DNA from: Planctomycetota bacterium
Lineage (GTDB): Bacteria; Planctomycetota; UBA1135; GCA-002686595
Assembly: GCA_029259595.1 (NCBI GenBank)
Contig: JAJDEW010000115.1
Span: forward strand, 1 to 64,000
DNA: 64,000 nucleotides
Reading direction: 5' to 3'
In this document: piece by piece, positions 25,853 to 34,720 of the stretch
How positions within the stretch are numbered: position 1 is the stretch's first letter
Layout: every line of letters begins with the position of its first letter
The notes under the pieces: model-generated
Database searches by the model: none
What the model saw: the letters and a program-made list of their open reading frames with translations, nothing else
What the model was told of the DNA's origin: nothing
Program-made: the position numbers and the translations under genes

Positions 25853-26623
25853 ATGCAGCTCGACACTCACGAAATTCACACCACCGTCCGTCCTCGGAAC
25901 CTCGCCGCGCTCGCCCAGGGCCTGCTCGGGCTGGTCGCCTTGCTCGCGCTCTCGTCCTGCGTCAGTCAGGCGCGCTACAACGAAGCCCTGGAGAACATGA
26001 AGTTCTACCAGCGCGGCTTTCACGACATGGAATCGGCGATCGGTCCGCTCGAAGCCGAGAACGAACTCCTGCGCGGTGAGCTCGCGCTCGCCCAAGACGG
26101 CGTGCCGATCGAGGCCGTGTCCACGCGCGAGATCGATGCCCGGATGGCCGAGCTCGAACGCATGGCCAAGAGTCTCGGCGGAGCGCCGGGTGAGGTCACC
26201 GTGCTCACCGTCGAAGGTGGCTACGGCCTGCGACTCGAGGACTCCGTCCTGTTCGAGACCGGCTCGACCGAGCTCGGCTCGGGCGGCAAGGAGGTCTTGG
26301 TCAAGATGGCGCGCGAGATCAACCTGAAGCCGTACGAGAAGATCTGGGTGCGCGGACATACGGATGCCGTCCCGATCGTAAAGCCGGAAACGCGCGCGCG
26401 CTTTCCGTACGGCAACCTGCAGCTCTCCGCCTTGCGCGCCCTGGTCGTGGCGGATCAGCTGATCGCGGCGGGCGGACTGGATCCCAAGCGCGTCGTCGTG
26501 GCCGGCTTCGGTCCGAACGAACCGGTCGCGACCAACGCGTCGCCGGATGGCAAGCGCAAGAACCGCCGCGTCGAGATCTTCGTCATCGAAGACGAAGACC
26601 GCGCCAGCGGTGCCGGAGACTGA
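25853..26623 (+). CDS. OmpA-family lipoprotein
   Basis: This 256-residue protein has a long N-terminal region before the hydrophobic core (LAQGLLGLVALLALSSC), giving a lipoprotein signal. A short coiled-coil stretch (about 45-95) is followed by an OmpA-like peptidoglycan-binding domain (about 125-250) with LFETGSTELGSGGKEVL, VRGHTDAVPI, LSALRALVVADQLI and the closing NRRVEIFVIE. It should tether an outer structure to peptidoglycan. ATG at 25853 is chosen over the in-frame 25691, which lies near the terminator. The downstream lipoprotein starts 19 bases after its stop. Confidence 0.87.
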   Translation: MQLDTHEIHTTVRPRNLAALAQGLLGLVALLALSSCVSQARYNEALENMKFYQRGFHDMESAIGPLEAENELLRGELALAQDGVPIEAVSTREIDARMAELERMAKSLGGAPGEVTVLTVEGGYGLRLEDSVLFETGSTELGSGGKEVLVKMAREINLKPYEKIWVRGHTDAVPIVKPETRARFPYGNLQLSALRALVVADQLIAAGGLDPKRVVVAGFGPNEPVATNASPDGKRKNRRVEIFVIEDEDRASGAGD

Positions 26624-26642
26624 ACGTCTCCCGGCTCGTGAG

Positions 26643-27656
26643 GTGAGATCGCACGGGGGCACGTTCGGCGGGGCGCACGCCTGCGTCCTGTTCGTCCTGC
26701 TCGCCGCCGCCTGTTCGCGGGCCGAGGGTCCGGAGCGAGCGCTGCATCAGCTCGAAGGCTTGAGCTTCGTTCCTGCCGGGCGCTGCAGGATCCTCGAGCT
26801 GTACGTCGACCACGCGAACTGCACGATCAACGAGCCGATCCTGGTCGATCGCTACGAGGTGACGCGCGCCACCTGGCAGGCCTATTTCCCCGAGCGAGTC
26901 CTGGGCGCTGGGGCCTTCGACGGCCACCCGCTCGCGCGCATCGACGACGCGACCCTGTACTGGCCGGCCTTTCTCGACTACGCCGAGGCGGTCGAGCTGG
27001 CGGAGCGGCGTGGTCTGCGGCTCTTGACCGCGCAGGAGTGGATCCACATCGCCGTGGCTCGGACCGGGCTGCGCTACCCATGGGGCTACGCCCAGGACTC
27101 GCTTGCGAACACGGCCGAGCTCCACAACGAGGCCCCGACGCCGGTCGGCACCTTCGAGAACGGGCGCAGCCGCTTCTTCGGTTGCTACGACCTCGTCGGT
27201 AACGTCTGGGAGTGGGTCGACGGACGGACTCAGGGCTACACGACGGATCCGACCGTGCTCGATGCGGTGAACGAGGTCGAGGGAGACGCCTACGCGACCA
27301 TTTTCGGTGGTTCGTTCCGCTCGAGCCTGCAGCCGACCTTCCGCGCCCTGCGAGACAAGGACGGCTACGTGTACTTGCGATTCCACTGCCGGACGAAGGA
27401 CAAGCGCACGGAGTCGCCCGACATCGGCGTGCGGCACGCGGTCGACGCGCGCACCTACCTGCGACGGCAGGCGGCGCTGTGGGGCGGTGCCGAGCGGGCT
27501 GAGGCCCGCGTGCGCGCGGTGGGGAAGCGTTGGCGCGAGGAATCGGGCCTCGAATCGGTCACCCCGTTCCTCGAAGGGCTCGCAGCCGAGGAGGGGGTCC
27601 CCCCGGCCCTGCGCTGGCTCGCCCAGGGTGTCGAGCCGCGGGGGGGAGCCAGGTGA
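26643..27656 (+). CDS. Formylglycine-generating-enzyme-like (SUMF1-fold) lipoprotein
   Basis: This 337-residue protein starts with a lipoprotein-type signal (CVLFVLLAAACSRAEG). The SUMF1/FGE fold is clear: FVPAGRCRILELY, DRYEVTRATWQAYFP, LRLLTAQEWIHIAVARTGL, RYPWGYAQDSLANTAELH, VGNVWEWVDGRTQGY and FGGSFRSSLQP. The C-terminal FGE signature (normally R-C-A then GFRC) is changed to FHCRTKDKRTE and DIGVRHAV, so copper-type sulfatase activation is doubtful; many such proteins serve as binding or scaffold domains. GTG at 26643 was chosen because the signal peptide begins there; an ATG at 26547 inside ompA is possible. Its TGA overlaps the GTG of ksgA. Confidence 0.83.
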   Translation: MRSHGGTFGGAHACVLFVLLAAACSRAEGPERALHQLEGLSFVPAGRCRILELYVDHANCTINEPILVDRYEVTRATWQAYFPERVLGAGAFDGHPLARIDDATLYWPAFLDYAEAVELAERRGLRLLTAQEWIHIAVARTGLRYPWGYAQDSLANTAELHNEAPTPVGTFENGRSRFFGCYDLVGNVWEWVDGRTQGYTTDPTVLDAVNEVEGDAYATIFGGSFRSSLQPTFRALRDKDGYVYLRFHCRTKDKRTESPDIGVRHAVDARTYLRRQAALWGGAERAEARVRAVGKRWREESGLESVTPFLEGLAAEEGVPPALRWLAQGVEPRGGAR

Positions 27657-28561
27657 CGGGCGACGTGCGTCGTCCTCCCTGGAGCGAGTTTCGTGCTGCT
27701 CTCGAGCGCGTCGGTTTCCGGCCGACGAAGGCCCGGGGCCAGAACTTCCTCCTGGACGAGAACCTGGTGCGCGCCCTGGTCAAGGACAGTGGCATCCGGG
27801 CGGGGGATCGTGTGCTCGAGATCGGTGCCGGCTGCGGATTCTTGAGCTTGCAGCTGGCCGCCTCCGGCGTGGAGCTCCTGTGCGTCGAGATCGACGCGCG
27901 GCTCGCGGCGGTCGCGCGCGAGCTCGTCGGCGAGAGTTCGGGTGTGCGCTTTCTCGTGACCGACGCCTTGGCGAACAAGCACGCCTTGGCGCCCGCGCTC
28001 ACGCGCGAGCTCGAGGCCTGGGACGAGCCCTGGCACGTGGTCGCGAACCTGCCCTATTCGATCTCGGGACCGGTGACGCTCTTGCTCTCGCGCCTCGCTC
28101 GCCCCCCGCAGAGCCTGTCGCTCCTCCTGCAGCGCGAGGTCGCGGAGCGCTTCTGCGCGCAGCCGGGCGAGGCGGCCTGGGGTGGCCTCTCGGCCAAGCT
28201 CGCCTACGGCTACAGGGCGCGCCTCGGCCGGCGCGTGCCGGCCTCCGCCTTCTGGCCCCGTCCCCGGGTCGAGAGCCAGGTCGCCCGGCTCGAGCGCACG
28301 AGCCCGCCGGAGGTCGCCTGGGAGGCCTTCGAGCAGCTGACGAACCTCCTGTTTCGTCACCGCCGTCGCAGCCTCGGGCGCGCCCTCGGGGAGCTCGTGG
28401 GGCGCGAGCGGGCCGCGGACGAGCTGGCGACGGCCGGGATCGAGGGCCGACGACGGGCGGAGACCCTGGAGCTGTCCGAGCTCGCCGGCCTGGCCCGGAA
28501 CCTGGCGCCCGAACTGGTCCGGGCCGATACACTGGGCAGAGGCGGCCCGAACGCGTCCTGA
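27653..28561 (+). CDS. ksgA: 16S rRNA dimethyladenosine transferase
   Basis: This 302-residue enzyme dimethylates two adjacent adenines in helix 45 of 16S rRNA during small-subunit assembly. Visible are FRPTKARGQNFLLDENLV (family start), the SAM-binding VLEIGAGCGFLSLQL (about residue 57), LLCVEIDARL, and the adenine-binding NLPYSISGP (about 132), followed by the AFWPRPRVESQV segment and a C-terminal helical domain. Length is normal. GTG at 27653 overlaps the upstream stop (GTGA), so translation is coupled to the FGE-like lipoprotein, an odd partner for an rRNA methylase. Confidence 0.96.
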   Translation: MTGDVRRPPWSEFRAALERVGFRPTKARGQNFLLDENLVRALVKDSGIRAGDRVLEIGAGCGFLSLQLAASGVELLCVEIDARLAAVARELVGESSGVRFLVTDALANKHALAPALTRELEAWDEPWHVVANLPYSISGPVTLLLSRLARPPQSLSLLLQREVAERFCAQPGEAAWGGLSAKLAYGYRARLGRRVPASAFWPRPRVESQVARLERTSPPEVAWEAFEQLTNLLFRHRRRSLGRALGELVGRERAADELATAGIEGRRRAETLELSELAGLARNLAPELVRADTLGRGGPNAS

Positions 28562-29089
28562 AGGGGGCCAATCGTCTCCCGAGAACGTGCTCGGGAGGCG
28601 CGGGCAGGCCCAGACGGCCTGGCCGGGCTAGCCTGAGGGGGGAGCGTCGCTAGCCTCTCGGAGGCAGGATGGCCTTTTTCATCCCCCCGACTTGTATCTC
28701 GGTCCCAGCGTGTTAGGTTTCGAGGCTGAGGCATTGCGGAAGCGAACCGACGGAAGAGGCGGGCCCCGATCGCGCACGGGCGGCCAGCGTCTTCGCTCCG
28801 AGCCCCGGTCCAAGGCAGAGTCGACCCCCTCTCCCCACTCGTCCGGCGTTTCTTTCGGAGGGCACCCCAAGTGCGGCCCCCGATCGATCCTCCCCCCGTG
28901 ACGGGATCGGGTGGCCGAGCCCCTCGAGTTCGCTAGCTCTACCCGCCGCCTCCCGCCGGACGCCCGATCTCCCCGGATCGAAGGGCCCCGGCGAGGGATC
29001 CGGGCAGGCTGCGCCTCGGGATCGCTCTGCTGCTTCCCCGCACCCGCCAACGCCTTGACCCGAACTCCCCGCCTCGCAGACCGGCCGGC
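28562..29089. other. ksgA-dnaG intergenic region (528 bases)
   Basis: I see no convincing gene here. It holds a perfect hairpin just after ksgA (28576-28597), a second small hairpin GCCTC-TCG-GAGGC (28653-28665) followed nine bases later by TTTTT (28675-28679), and a possible promoter TTGTAT (28692-28697), 16 bases, TAGGTT (28714-28719). If that promoter is used, dnaG has a leader of about 370 bases. Confidence 0.45.
28576..28597 (+). terminator. Hairpin downstream of ksgA
   Basis: CTCCCGAG and CTCGGGAG form a perfect 8-base-pair stem with loop AACGTG, starting 14 bases after the ksgA stop. There is no adjacent T-tract. Confidence 0.5.
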
Positions 29090-30988
29090 GTGGGGCCCCA
29101 TCCCTTGGACGATTTCGAGTTTCGACAACTCGTCGAACGCATCAAGCTCCACACGCCCATCGAAGAGGTGGTCGGCGAGCGCGTCTCTGATTTGAAGAAG
29201 CGGGGCGCCTACCACTGGGCGCGCTGTCCCTTCCATGAGGAGAAGACCCCGTCCTTCGCGGTCCACGCGGGGCGTGGGACCTGGCGTTGCTACGGGGCCT
29301 GTGGCGAAGGGGGGGACGTGATCCGGTTCGTCGAGCGTTTCGAGGGCCTGACCTTCATGGACGCCCTGCGGATCCTGGCCCAGGCGGCCGGGATCGAGCT
29401 GCCGACCCGCGTCCCGCGCCGCGGAGCGGCGGCGAGCGCGCAGGCCGAGGGCGAGGCCGAGGACCGCTACGACATCCTGCGCCGAGCGGTCAAGCTCTAC
29501 CGCGATCGTCTCCAGGGGTCCGCCGGCGCCACGGCCCGCGCCTACCTGCTCGGACGCGGCTTGCGGGAGGAGACCTGGCAGTCCTTCGAGCTGGGTTGGG
29601 CCCCGGAGGGCAATCTGCTCGTCGGTGCTGCGACCGAGAGCGGGGTCACCGTCGATCGCCTGGTCGAGGTCGGGTTGGCCCGCCGCGGCGAGGACGGGCG
29701 CGCCTACGACTTCTTCCGCTCCCGCCTCATGATCCCGATCCGCGATCGGGTCGGACGCACGGTCGGATTCGGCGGCCGGGTCCTGCCCGGCGACGAGCGC
29801 AAGACCGGCAAGTACGTGAACACGCCCGAGACGCCCCTGTTCCACAAGGGGCGCACGATCTACGCCCTGGACCGCGCGCTGCCGCACGTGCGGCGCTCGA
29901 AGCGCATCGTCTTGATGGAGGGCTACACGGACGTCCTGGCGGCGCACCAGGAGGGTCTGAACGACGTCGCCGCGATTCTGGGCACCTCGACCACGAGCGA
30001 TCACGCCGAGCTCGTGCGCCGCAGCGGCGCCGAGCGTGTGACGCTCGTTTTCGACGGCGACGAGGCCGGTCGCCAGGCCTGCACCCGCGCCCTGCGAGGG
30101 CTGCTCGGCCTGGGCCTCGTGCTCGACGTCGTGCGCGTGCCCGAAGGACGTGATCCGGGCGACTGGTTGCTCGAAGCACCGGACGGTGCCGCGACCTTTG
30201 CGGCCGCTCTTGACAACGCCCAGGATTGGTTCGAGCTGGCGCTCGAAGACCTCCGCGGGGGCGATCCGGCCGTCGTGGCCCAGGGGCTGGACGAGTTGTT
30301 CGAGCTCATCCTCCTCGTTCCCCGTCCGGTCGAACAGGATCTGCGCGTCAGCGCGGTGGCCCGCAGCCTGGGCCTTTCGCTCGACAGCGTGCGGCGCCAG
30401 TGGGACGACGTTCGAACCCGTGCGCTGCGACAAAGCGGGCGCAGCGAGCAGACCCGTCGCGTGCGCTCGGCCGATCCGCGCAACCTGGCGGCAGCCGCTC
30501 CCGAAGACGAGGGCCCGTTGCCGGTGCCGCCGGACGAAGTCGTGCCCGTGCCCGCACCGGTGCGCGCCGCCTACCGTGCGCTGCTCGGGGCCTTCCTGGT
30601 CGACAACAGCCTGATCGCGCTGTTCCGCGAGCGGCGCGTAGGCTGCCCGCCCGGCGAACTGGCCGTGATCTTCGACGCGGTCCTGGATCTTTACGACCAC
30701 GGGGACGAAGAGGCCGTCATCGACGCTGGCCTCCTACTCACGAACCTCGCCGACCATCCGGCCCGGATGATCGTCTCCGACCTCGAGGAGCTGGCTCGGA
30801 CCGCCGAGTCGCCCCTCGTCCTGGCCCAGGACCAGGCTCGCTTCCTGGATCGCATCCACCGCGAGCGCGAACTCGAAGCGCTGCGCGGACGACTCTCCTC
30901 CTCCCCACGAACGGAAGACGGGCTGGCTCCGGATCTGCTCCGGAACCTGCACGCACGCCTGCGCGAGGCACGCGTGCAAGAGGCTTGA
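29090..30988 (+). CDS. dnaG: DNA primase
   Basis: This 632-residue primase makes RNA primers for replication. The N-terminal zinc domain has [13 protein letters not shown] and [16 protein letters not shown] (CHC2 type). The catalytic TOPRIM core shows [33 protein letters not shown] and [12 protein letters not shown]. The C-terminal helical part that binds DnaB is present. The start is GTG at 29090; a TTG at 29105 is also possible and neither has a clear ribosome-binding site. rpoD follows after 40 bases, the dnaG-rpoD half of the classic macromolecular synthesis operon; rpsU is absent. Confidence 0.97.
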   Translation: MGPHPLDDFEFRQLVERIKLHTPIEEVVGERVSDLKKRGAYHWARCPFHEEKTPSFAVHAGRGTWRCYGACGEGGDVIRFVERFEGLTFMDALRILAQAAGIELPTRVPRRGAAASAQAEGEAEDRYDILRRAVKLYRDRLQGSAGATARAYLLGRGLREETWQSFELGWAPEGNLLVGAATESGVTVDRLVEVGLARRGEDGRAYDFFRSRLMIPIRDRVGRTVGFGGRVLPGDERKTGKYVNTPETPLFHKGRTIYALDRALPHVRRSKRIVLMEGYTDVLAAHQEGLNDVAAILGTSTTSDHAELVRRSGAERVTLVFDGDEAGRQACTRALRGLLGLGLVLDVVRVPEGRDPGDWLLEAPDGAATFAAALDNAQDWFELALEDLRGGDPAVVAQGLDELFELILLVPRPVEQDLRVSAVARSLGLSLDSVRRQWDDVRTRALRQSGRSEQTRRVRSADPRNLAAAAPEDEGPLPVPPDEVVPVPAPVRAAYRALLGAFLVDNSLIALFRERRVGCPPGELAVIFDAVLDLYDHGDEEAVIDAGLLLTNLADHPARMIVSDLEELARTAESPLVLAQDQARFLDRIHRERELEALRGRLSSSPRTEDGLAPDLLRNLHARLREARVQEA

Positions 30989-31028
30989 ATCCCGTTTTCC
31001 AAACCTGACGAAACGCAAGCGATTCCCC

Positions 31029-32759
31029 ATGGCCGACAAACTCGAACAGACCATCGAGGTCCTGGTCGAAGAAGGGGCCCGCAAGGGTTACCTCTCCTAC
31101 GGCGAGATCAACACGCTGCTCGAAGACCAGTTCGTTCCGCCGGAACGAATGGACCAGATCTTCATGACCCTGGAGGACCAGGGGATCGAGGTCGTCGACG
31201 ACAGCGACGGCGAAGAGGGCACACCTCTCGTCGCGAGCACCGTGACCCCCAAGGCGGCCCCCGTGAAGACGGAGACCGCCGCATCGGTGCTCGAGCGGGT
31301 CGTGACGCCGGAGCGCATCGACGATCCGGTGCGCATGTACCTCACGCAGATGGGCGAGATCCCGCTTCTCACCCGTCCGGAGGAGATCTATCTGGCGAAG
31401 CAGATCGAGATCACCCGCAAGCGCTTCCGCAAGAAGTGCATGGGGTCCGGACTCTGCATGACGGCGGCCCTGCGCACGCTCGACGAGGTCCTGCGAGGTG
31501 AGCTGGCCTTCGACCGTACGCTGAAGGTCAACCCCAACCCCAAGCCCGACGATGACCCCAAGATCGTCGAGACCCTGGGCAAGCAGTTCCTGGCGCTGCG
31601 GCTGCCGGTCAACGTGAACACGATCCGGCGGCTCTTGGAGGAGATCCGCCAGGAGTACGCCACCTTGGCCGACCCGAAGCTCCCGAAGGCCAAGCGACCG
31701 GAGTCCTTGCTCAAGGTGCAGGGCTTGCGGCGCAAGCTCGTGATCCTGATCGAGGAGTGTCACCTCCAGATCAAGAAGGTGCGGCCCTACATCCAGATGC
31801 TGCAGGAGCATCACCGCGAGATGCGTTCGATCGAGCGCAAGTTGGCCCAGCTCAAGGGCGCCAAAGCCGGTAGCCAGGCCGCGCGTGAGCTGAAGGAGCG
31901 GCTCGAGGAACTCGAGTTGATGGCCCTCGAGCCGGTGCCGCGTCTCAAGCGTCGGGTCGACCAGATCCTCCTGCACTACGAAGAGTACGAAGAAGCGAAG
32001 CGTCAGCTCTCGAGCGGCAACCTTCGTCTCGTCGTCTCGATCGCGAAGAAGTATCGCAACCGCGGCCTCTCGTTCCTGGACCTCATCCAGGAAGGCAACA
32101 CCGGCCTGATGAAGGCGGTGGAGAAGTACGAGTACCGCCGCGGCTACAAGTTCTCGACCTACGCCACGTGGTGGATCCGGCAGGCGATCACCCGCTCGAT
32201 CGCCGATCAGGCCCGGACCATCCGGATCCCGGTGCACATGATCGAGACGATGAGCAAGCTACGCAACGTCACCAAGCGGCTGGTCCAGCAGAAGGGCCGT
32301 GAGCCTTCGGTCGAAGAAGTGGCGGAGGCTTCCGACATCTCGATCGAAGAGGCCAAGCGGGTGATGAAGATCTCGAAGCACCCGATCAGCCTCGACCGGC
32401 CGATCGGCGACTCCGAGGACAGCTACTTCGGCGACTTCATCGAAGATGAATCGGCCGAGAGCCCGGTGCAAGCGGCCGGGCACGAGATGCTGCGCGAGCG
32501 GATCAACGAGGTCTTGAACACCCTCACCTTCCGGGAGCGCGAGATCATCAAGCTGCGTTATGGCATCGGCGACGGCTACACCTACACGCTCGAAGAGGTG
32601 GGGCGGATCTTCCGCGTCACCCGCGAGCGCGTACGCCAGATCGAGGCCAAGGCGGTCCGCAAGCTCCGCCATCCGGTTCGGGCGCGCCAGCTCTCGAGCT
32701 TCCTCGACGGTCCGCCGGTCGACGACGGTTCCGCCGAGGACTACGAACTGGAGCGCTGA
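31029..32759 (+). CDS. rpoD: Primary RNA polymerase sigma factor (sigma-70)
   Basis: This 576-residue factor has all regions of a group 1 sigma: 1.1 ([19 protein letters not shown]), 1.2 ([17 protein letters not shown]), a nonconserved insert of about 180 residues, region 2 ([38 protein letters not shown]), region 3 ([13 protein letters not shown]) and region 4 ([34 protein letters not shown]). Region 2.4 has the normal -10 reading residues, so TATAAT-like boxes are expected, in line with promoters seen in this window. There is no ribosome-binding site before the ATG. It shares a transcript with dnaG. Confidence 0.98.
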   Translation: MADKLEQTIEVLVEEGARKGYLSYGEINTLLEDQFVPPERMDQIFMTLEDQGIEVVDDSDGEEGTPLVASTVTPKAAPVKTETAASVLERVVTPERIDDPVRMYLTQMGEIPLLTRPEEIYLAKQIEITRKRFRKKCMGSGLCMTAALRTLDEVLRGELAFDRTLKVNPNPKPDDDPKIVETLGKQFLALRLPVNVNTIRRLLEEIRQEYATLADPKLPKAKRPESLLKVQGLRRKLVILIEECHLQIKKVRPYIQMLQEHHREMRSIERKLAQLKGAKAGSQAARELKERLEELELMALEPVPRLKRRVDQILLHYEEYEEAKRQLSSGNLRLVVSIAKKYRNRGLSFLDLIQEGNTGLMKAVEKYEYRRGYKFSTYATWWIRQAITRSIADQARTIRIPVHMIETMSKLRNVTKRLVQQKGREPSVEEVAEASDISIEEAKRVMKISKHPISLDRPIGDSEDSYFGDFIEDESAESPVQAAGHEMLRERINEVLNTLTFREREIIKLRYGIGDGYTYTLEEVGRIFRVTRERVRQIEAKAVRKLRHPVRARQLSSFLDGPPVDDGSAEDYELER

Positions 32760-32783
32760 AGCCCGCCCGGGTGTTGCCCGGGT

Positions 32784-32815
32784 CCGTGGTTCGCGGCACA
32801 GGCCGCGGATCACGG
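32784..32815 (+). terminator. Terminator-like hairpin after rpoD
   Basis: CCGTGGTTCGCGG (32784-32796) and CCGCGGATCACGG (32803-32815) pair over 13 positions, two of them G-U, with loop CACAGG, 25 bases after the rpoD stop. A run of seven Gs and a second GC hairpin (near 32832-32855) follow instead of Ts. Confidence 0.5.
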
Positions 32816-33016
32816 GGGGGCGCCCGGCCCCCCGGGCCCCCGCGTGGGGGCCGGAGGGTCTCCCCGGTCGTCCCGTTCGACCCCGACCGGGGCGCGCCGG
32901 ACGCCCCTCCCGCGGAAGGCGGCGGGGTGCCGGCGAGCGACGCTCGACACATTCCTCGGGATTGGGTGTCGAGACTCGCCGTAGGTCCGGGCTAAACTCT
33001 CCGCCCTGAAACTGGC

Positions 33017-33742
33017 GTGGCTGAGATCGACGTACAAGAAACCCTTCGACTCCTACGGGGTCTGCAAGATCTGGACCGGGACCTCTACGGTGTCCGGGAC
33101 GAGATCCGGCGCTTGCCCAAAGAGCGCCAGCGTCGACGCGAGGCGATCGATCGGCGCAAGCATGACCTCGAGGAACTGGATCGTCAGGTCCACGGCCTGC
33201 AGGTGCGCGTGAAGGAGATCGAGGACATGACGACCCAGCAGCGTCAGCGTCTTCGCAAGCTCGAAAACGAGGCCGCCAACTCGAAGGACACGGCCCTGAT
33301 CATGGCCTTCCAGCACGAGATGCGCACCCTCAAGCGCGACATCAGCGAGGCGGAGGAAGAGGGCCTGGGCCTCGTGGAGCGAGTCGACGCCTTGGACGTC
33401 GAACGCACCGCGATCCGCGAGGAGATCGAGGCCGCCGAGACGAGTTTCGCCGAGTACGACACGAACATCGAACGCGAGCTCTCCGCGGCCGAGTCCAAGC
33501 GCAGCGAGCTCGATCAGGAGCGCCGTGAGCGGATGGCCGGCAAGGTCGACCCGGCCGTGCTCGACCGCTACGGGAAGCTGCTCGACGCCCGCGAAGGGCA
33601 GGCCCTGGCCGAGCTGGACGGACGCATCTGTCAGGGGTGCTACGTCGCCGTGCCGAGCAATCTGTACGTACGGCTGGCGCGGGGCATCGAGCTCGTGCAG
33701 TGCCCGAGCTGCAACCGCCTGCTCTACCTGCGCGACTTCTGA
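33017..33742 (+). CDS. Coiled-coil zinc-ribbon protein (CT398/DUF164-like)
   Basis: This 241-residue protein is a long antiparallel coiled coil (about residues 5-180, heptads such as LEELDRQVHGLQVRVKEIE) with a C-terminal C4 zinc ribbon: CQGCYVAVPSN and CPSCNRLLYLRDF. Chlamydial and planctomycete relatives of this fold have been linked to sigma-54 or nucleic-acid binding, but the function is unsettled. GTG at 33017 is the start; TAAACT at 32993-32998 would give a leader of about 11 bases. The last 19 bases overlap the tail of the convergent radical SAM gene. Confidence 0.85.
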   Translation: MAEIDVQETLRLLRGLQDLDRDLYGVRDEIRRLPKERQRRREAIDRRKHDLEELDRQVHGLQVRVKEIEDMTTQQRQRLRKLENEAANSKDTALIMAFQHEMRTLKRDISEAEEEGLGLVERVDALDVERTAIREEIEAAETSFAEYDTNIERELSAAESKRSELDQERRERMAGKVDPAVLDRYGKLLDAREGQALAELDGRICQGCYVAVPSNLYVRLARGIELVQCPSCNRLLYLRDF

Positions 33743-34659
33743 GAGGCGACCGTGTGGTGGGAGCCCTGCCGCGTTCCGCGCCGGGTGAGTTCCGTTTCCA
33801 GGTGCTCGCGGATCGCGTTCTTGTGCAGGTCCCAGTGCGGGGCCAGGAGATTCTCGCGCGGGGAGTCGCCGGTCAGGCGGTGGAGCACCTGCTCGGGGGC
33901 GAGACGTTCGACGAAGTCGGCCAGCCAATCGACGTAGCGCTCGGAGGTGAGCACCTCGAGCTCACCCGAGCGAAAGGCGTGGGCGAACTGCGTACGGCGC
34001 AGGACCATGAGGTGGTGGACCTTGACTCCCGCGACGCCGGCCGCTGCCAGCGCTCGGGCCGTCCGGCGCGCGCCTTCGCGACCGTCTCCGGGTAGGCCGA
34101 GGATGGCGTGGCCGACCGTCTGCAGGCCACGCTCGTGGCAGCGCCGCACGGCATCCTCGAACTCGGCCACCGTGTGCAGGCGGTTGATCGCGAGCAGCAG
34201 CGCATCGTCGGCGGCCTCGAGTCCGAGCTCGATCCACACGGGGACCCGTCGCGCGAGCTGCGCCAGGCGGTCCAACGAGCGGTCAGGCAGGGTGTCCGGC
34301 CGCGTCGCCACCGCCACGCAGACGACGGGGTCCCCGATCCGACGTTCGATCACGCCCAGCACTTCGTCCAGGCGGTCCTCGGAGACATAGGTGTTCGAGT
34401 AGGACTGCAGGTAGGCGATCACTCCGCAACCCGGGTCACGGCGTGCGACTCGCCGCAGCCCGGCCGCGAGCTGCTCTTCGAGCTCGAGTCCGCGCGCGAG
34501 AGCGCCGGTGCCAGAGCCTTCGACGTCGCAGTAAAAACAGCCGCCCCGGCCGCGCGTCCCGTCGCGGTTGGGACAGTCCGAGCCCGCATCCAGCGCGACC
34601 CGGTGAACCGGTCGACCGAAGGTCTCGATGAGGTAGGGACGGAGCGTGCGGAAACGCAT
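33724..34659 (-). CDS. Radical SAM protein of the TIGR01212/YhcC type
   Basis: This 311-residue protein has the cluster-binding motif CPNRDGTRGRGGCFYC, which is typical of the YhcC family (C-x12-C-x2-C variant) and differs from the usual C-x3-C-x2-C. Later conserved blocks are AYLQSYSNTYV, WIELGLEAADD, GHAILGLPGD and GVKVHHLMVLRRTQ. The substrate of this family is not established; an RNA or protein modification role is often assumed. It is convergent with the zinc-ribbon gene (19-base overlap) and divergent from selB, with 61 bases between start codons. Confidence 0.9.
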   Translation of the reverse strand: MRFRTLRPYLIETFGRPVHRVALDAGSDCPNRDGTRGRGGCFYCDVEGSGTGALARGLELEEQLAAGLRRVARRDPGCGVIAYLQSYSNTYVSEDRLDEVLGVIERRIGDPVVCVAVATRPDTLPDRSLDRLAQLARRVPVWIELGLEAADDALLLAINRLHTVAEFEDAVRRCHERGLQTVGHAILGLPGDGREGARRTARALAAAGVAGVKVHHLMVLRRTQFAHAFRSGELEVLTSERYVDWLADFVERLAPEQVLHRLTGDSPRENLLAPHWDLHKNAIREHLETELTRRGTRQGSHHTVASQKSRR

Positions 34660-34720
34660 GGTGGGAGCCGCGAGTTCGCGAAGCGCCTCTGTGGGCGTCG
34701 GAGGCTAACATACGTGCTCC

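Noticed and set aside
28692-28901. 69-codon open frame between ksgA and dnaG
   Set aside because: No ribosome-binding site, low-complexity product, and it overlaps the candidate promoter.
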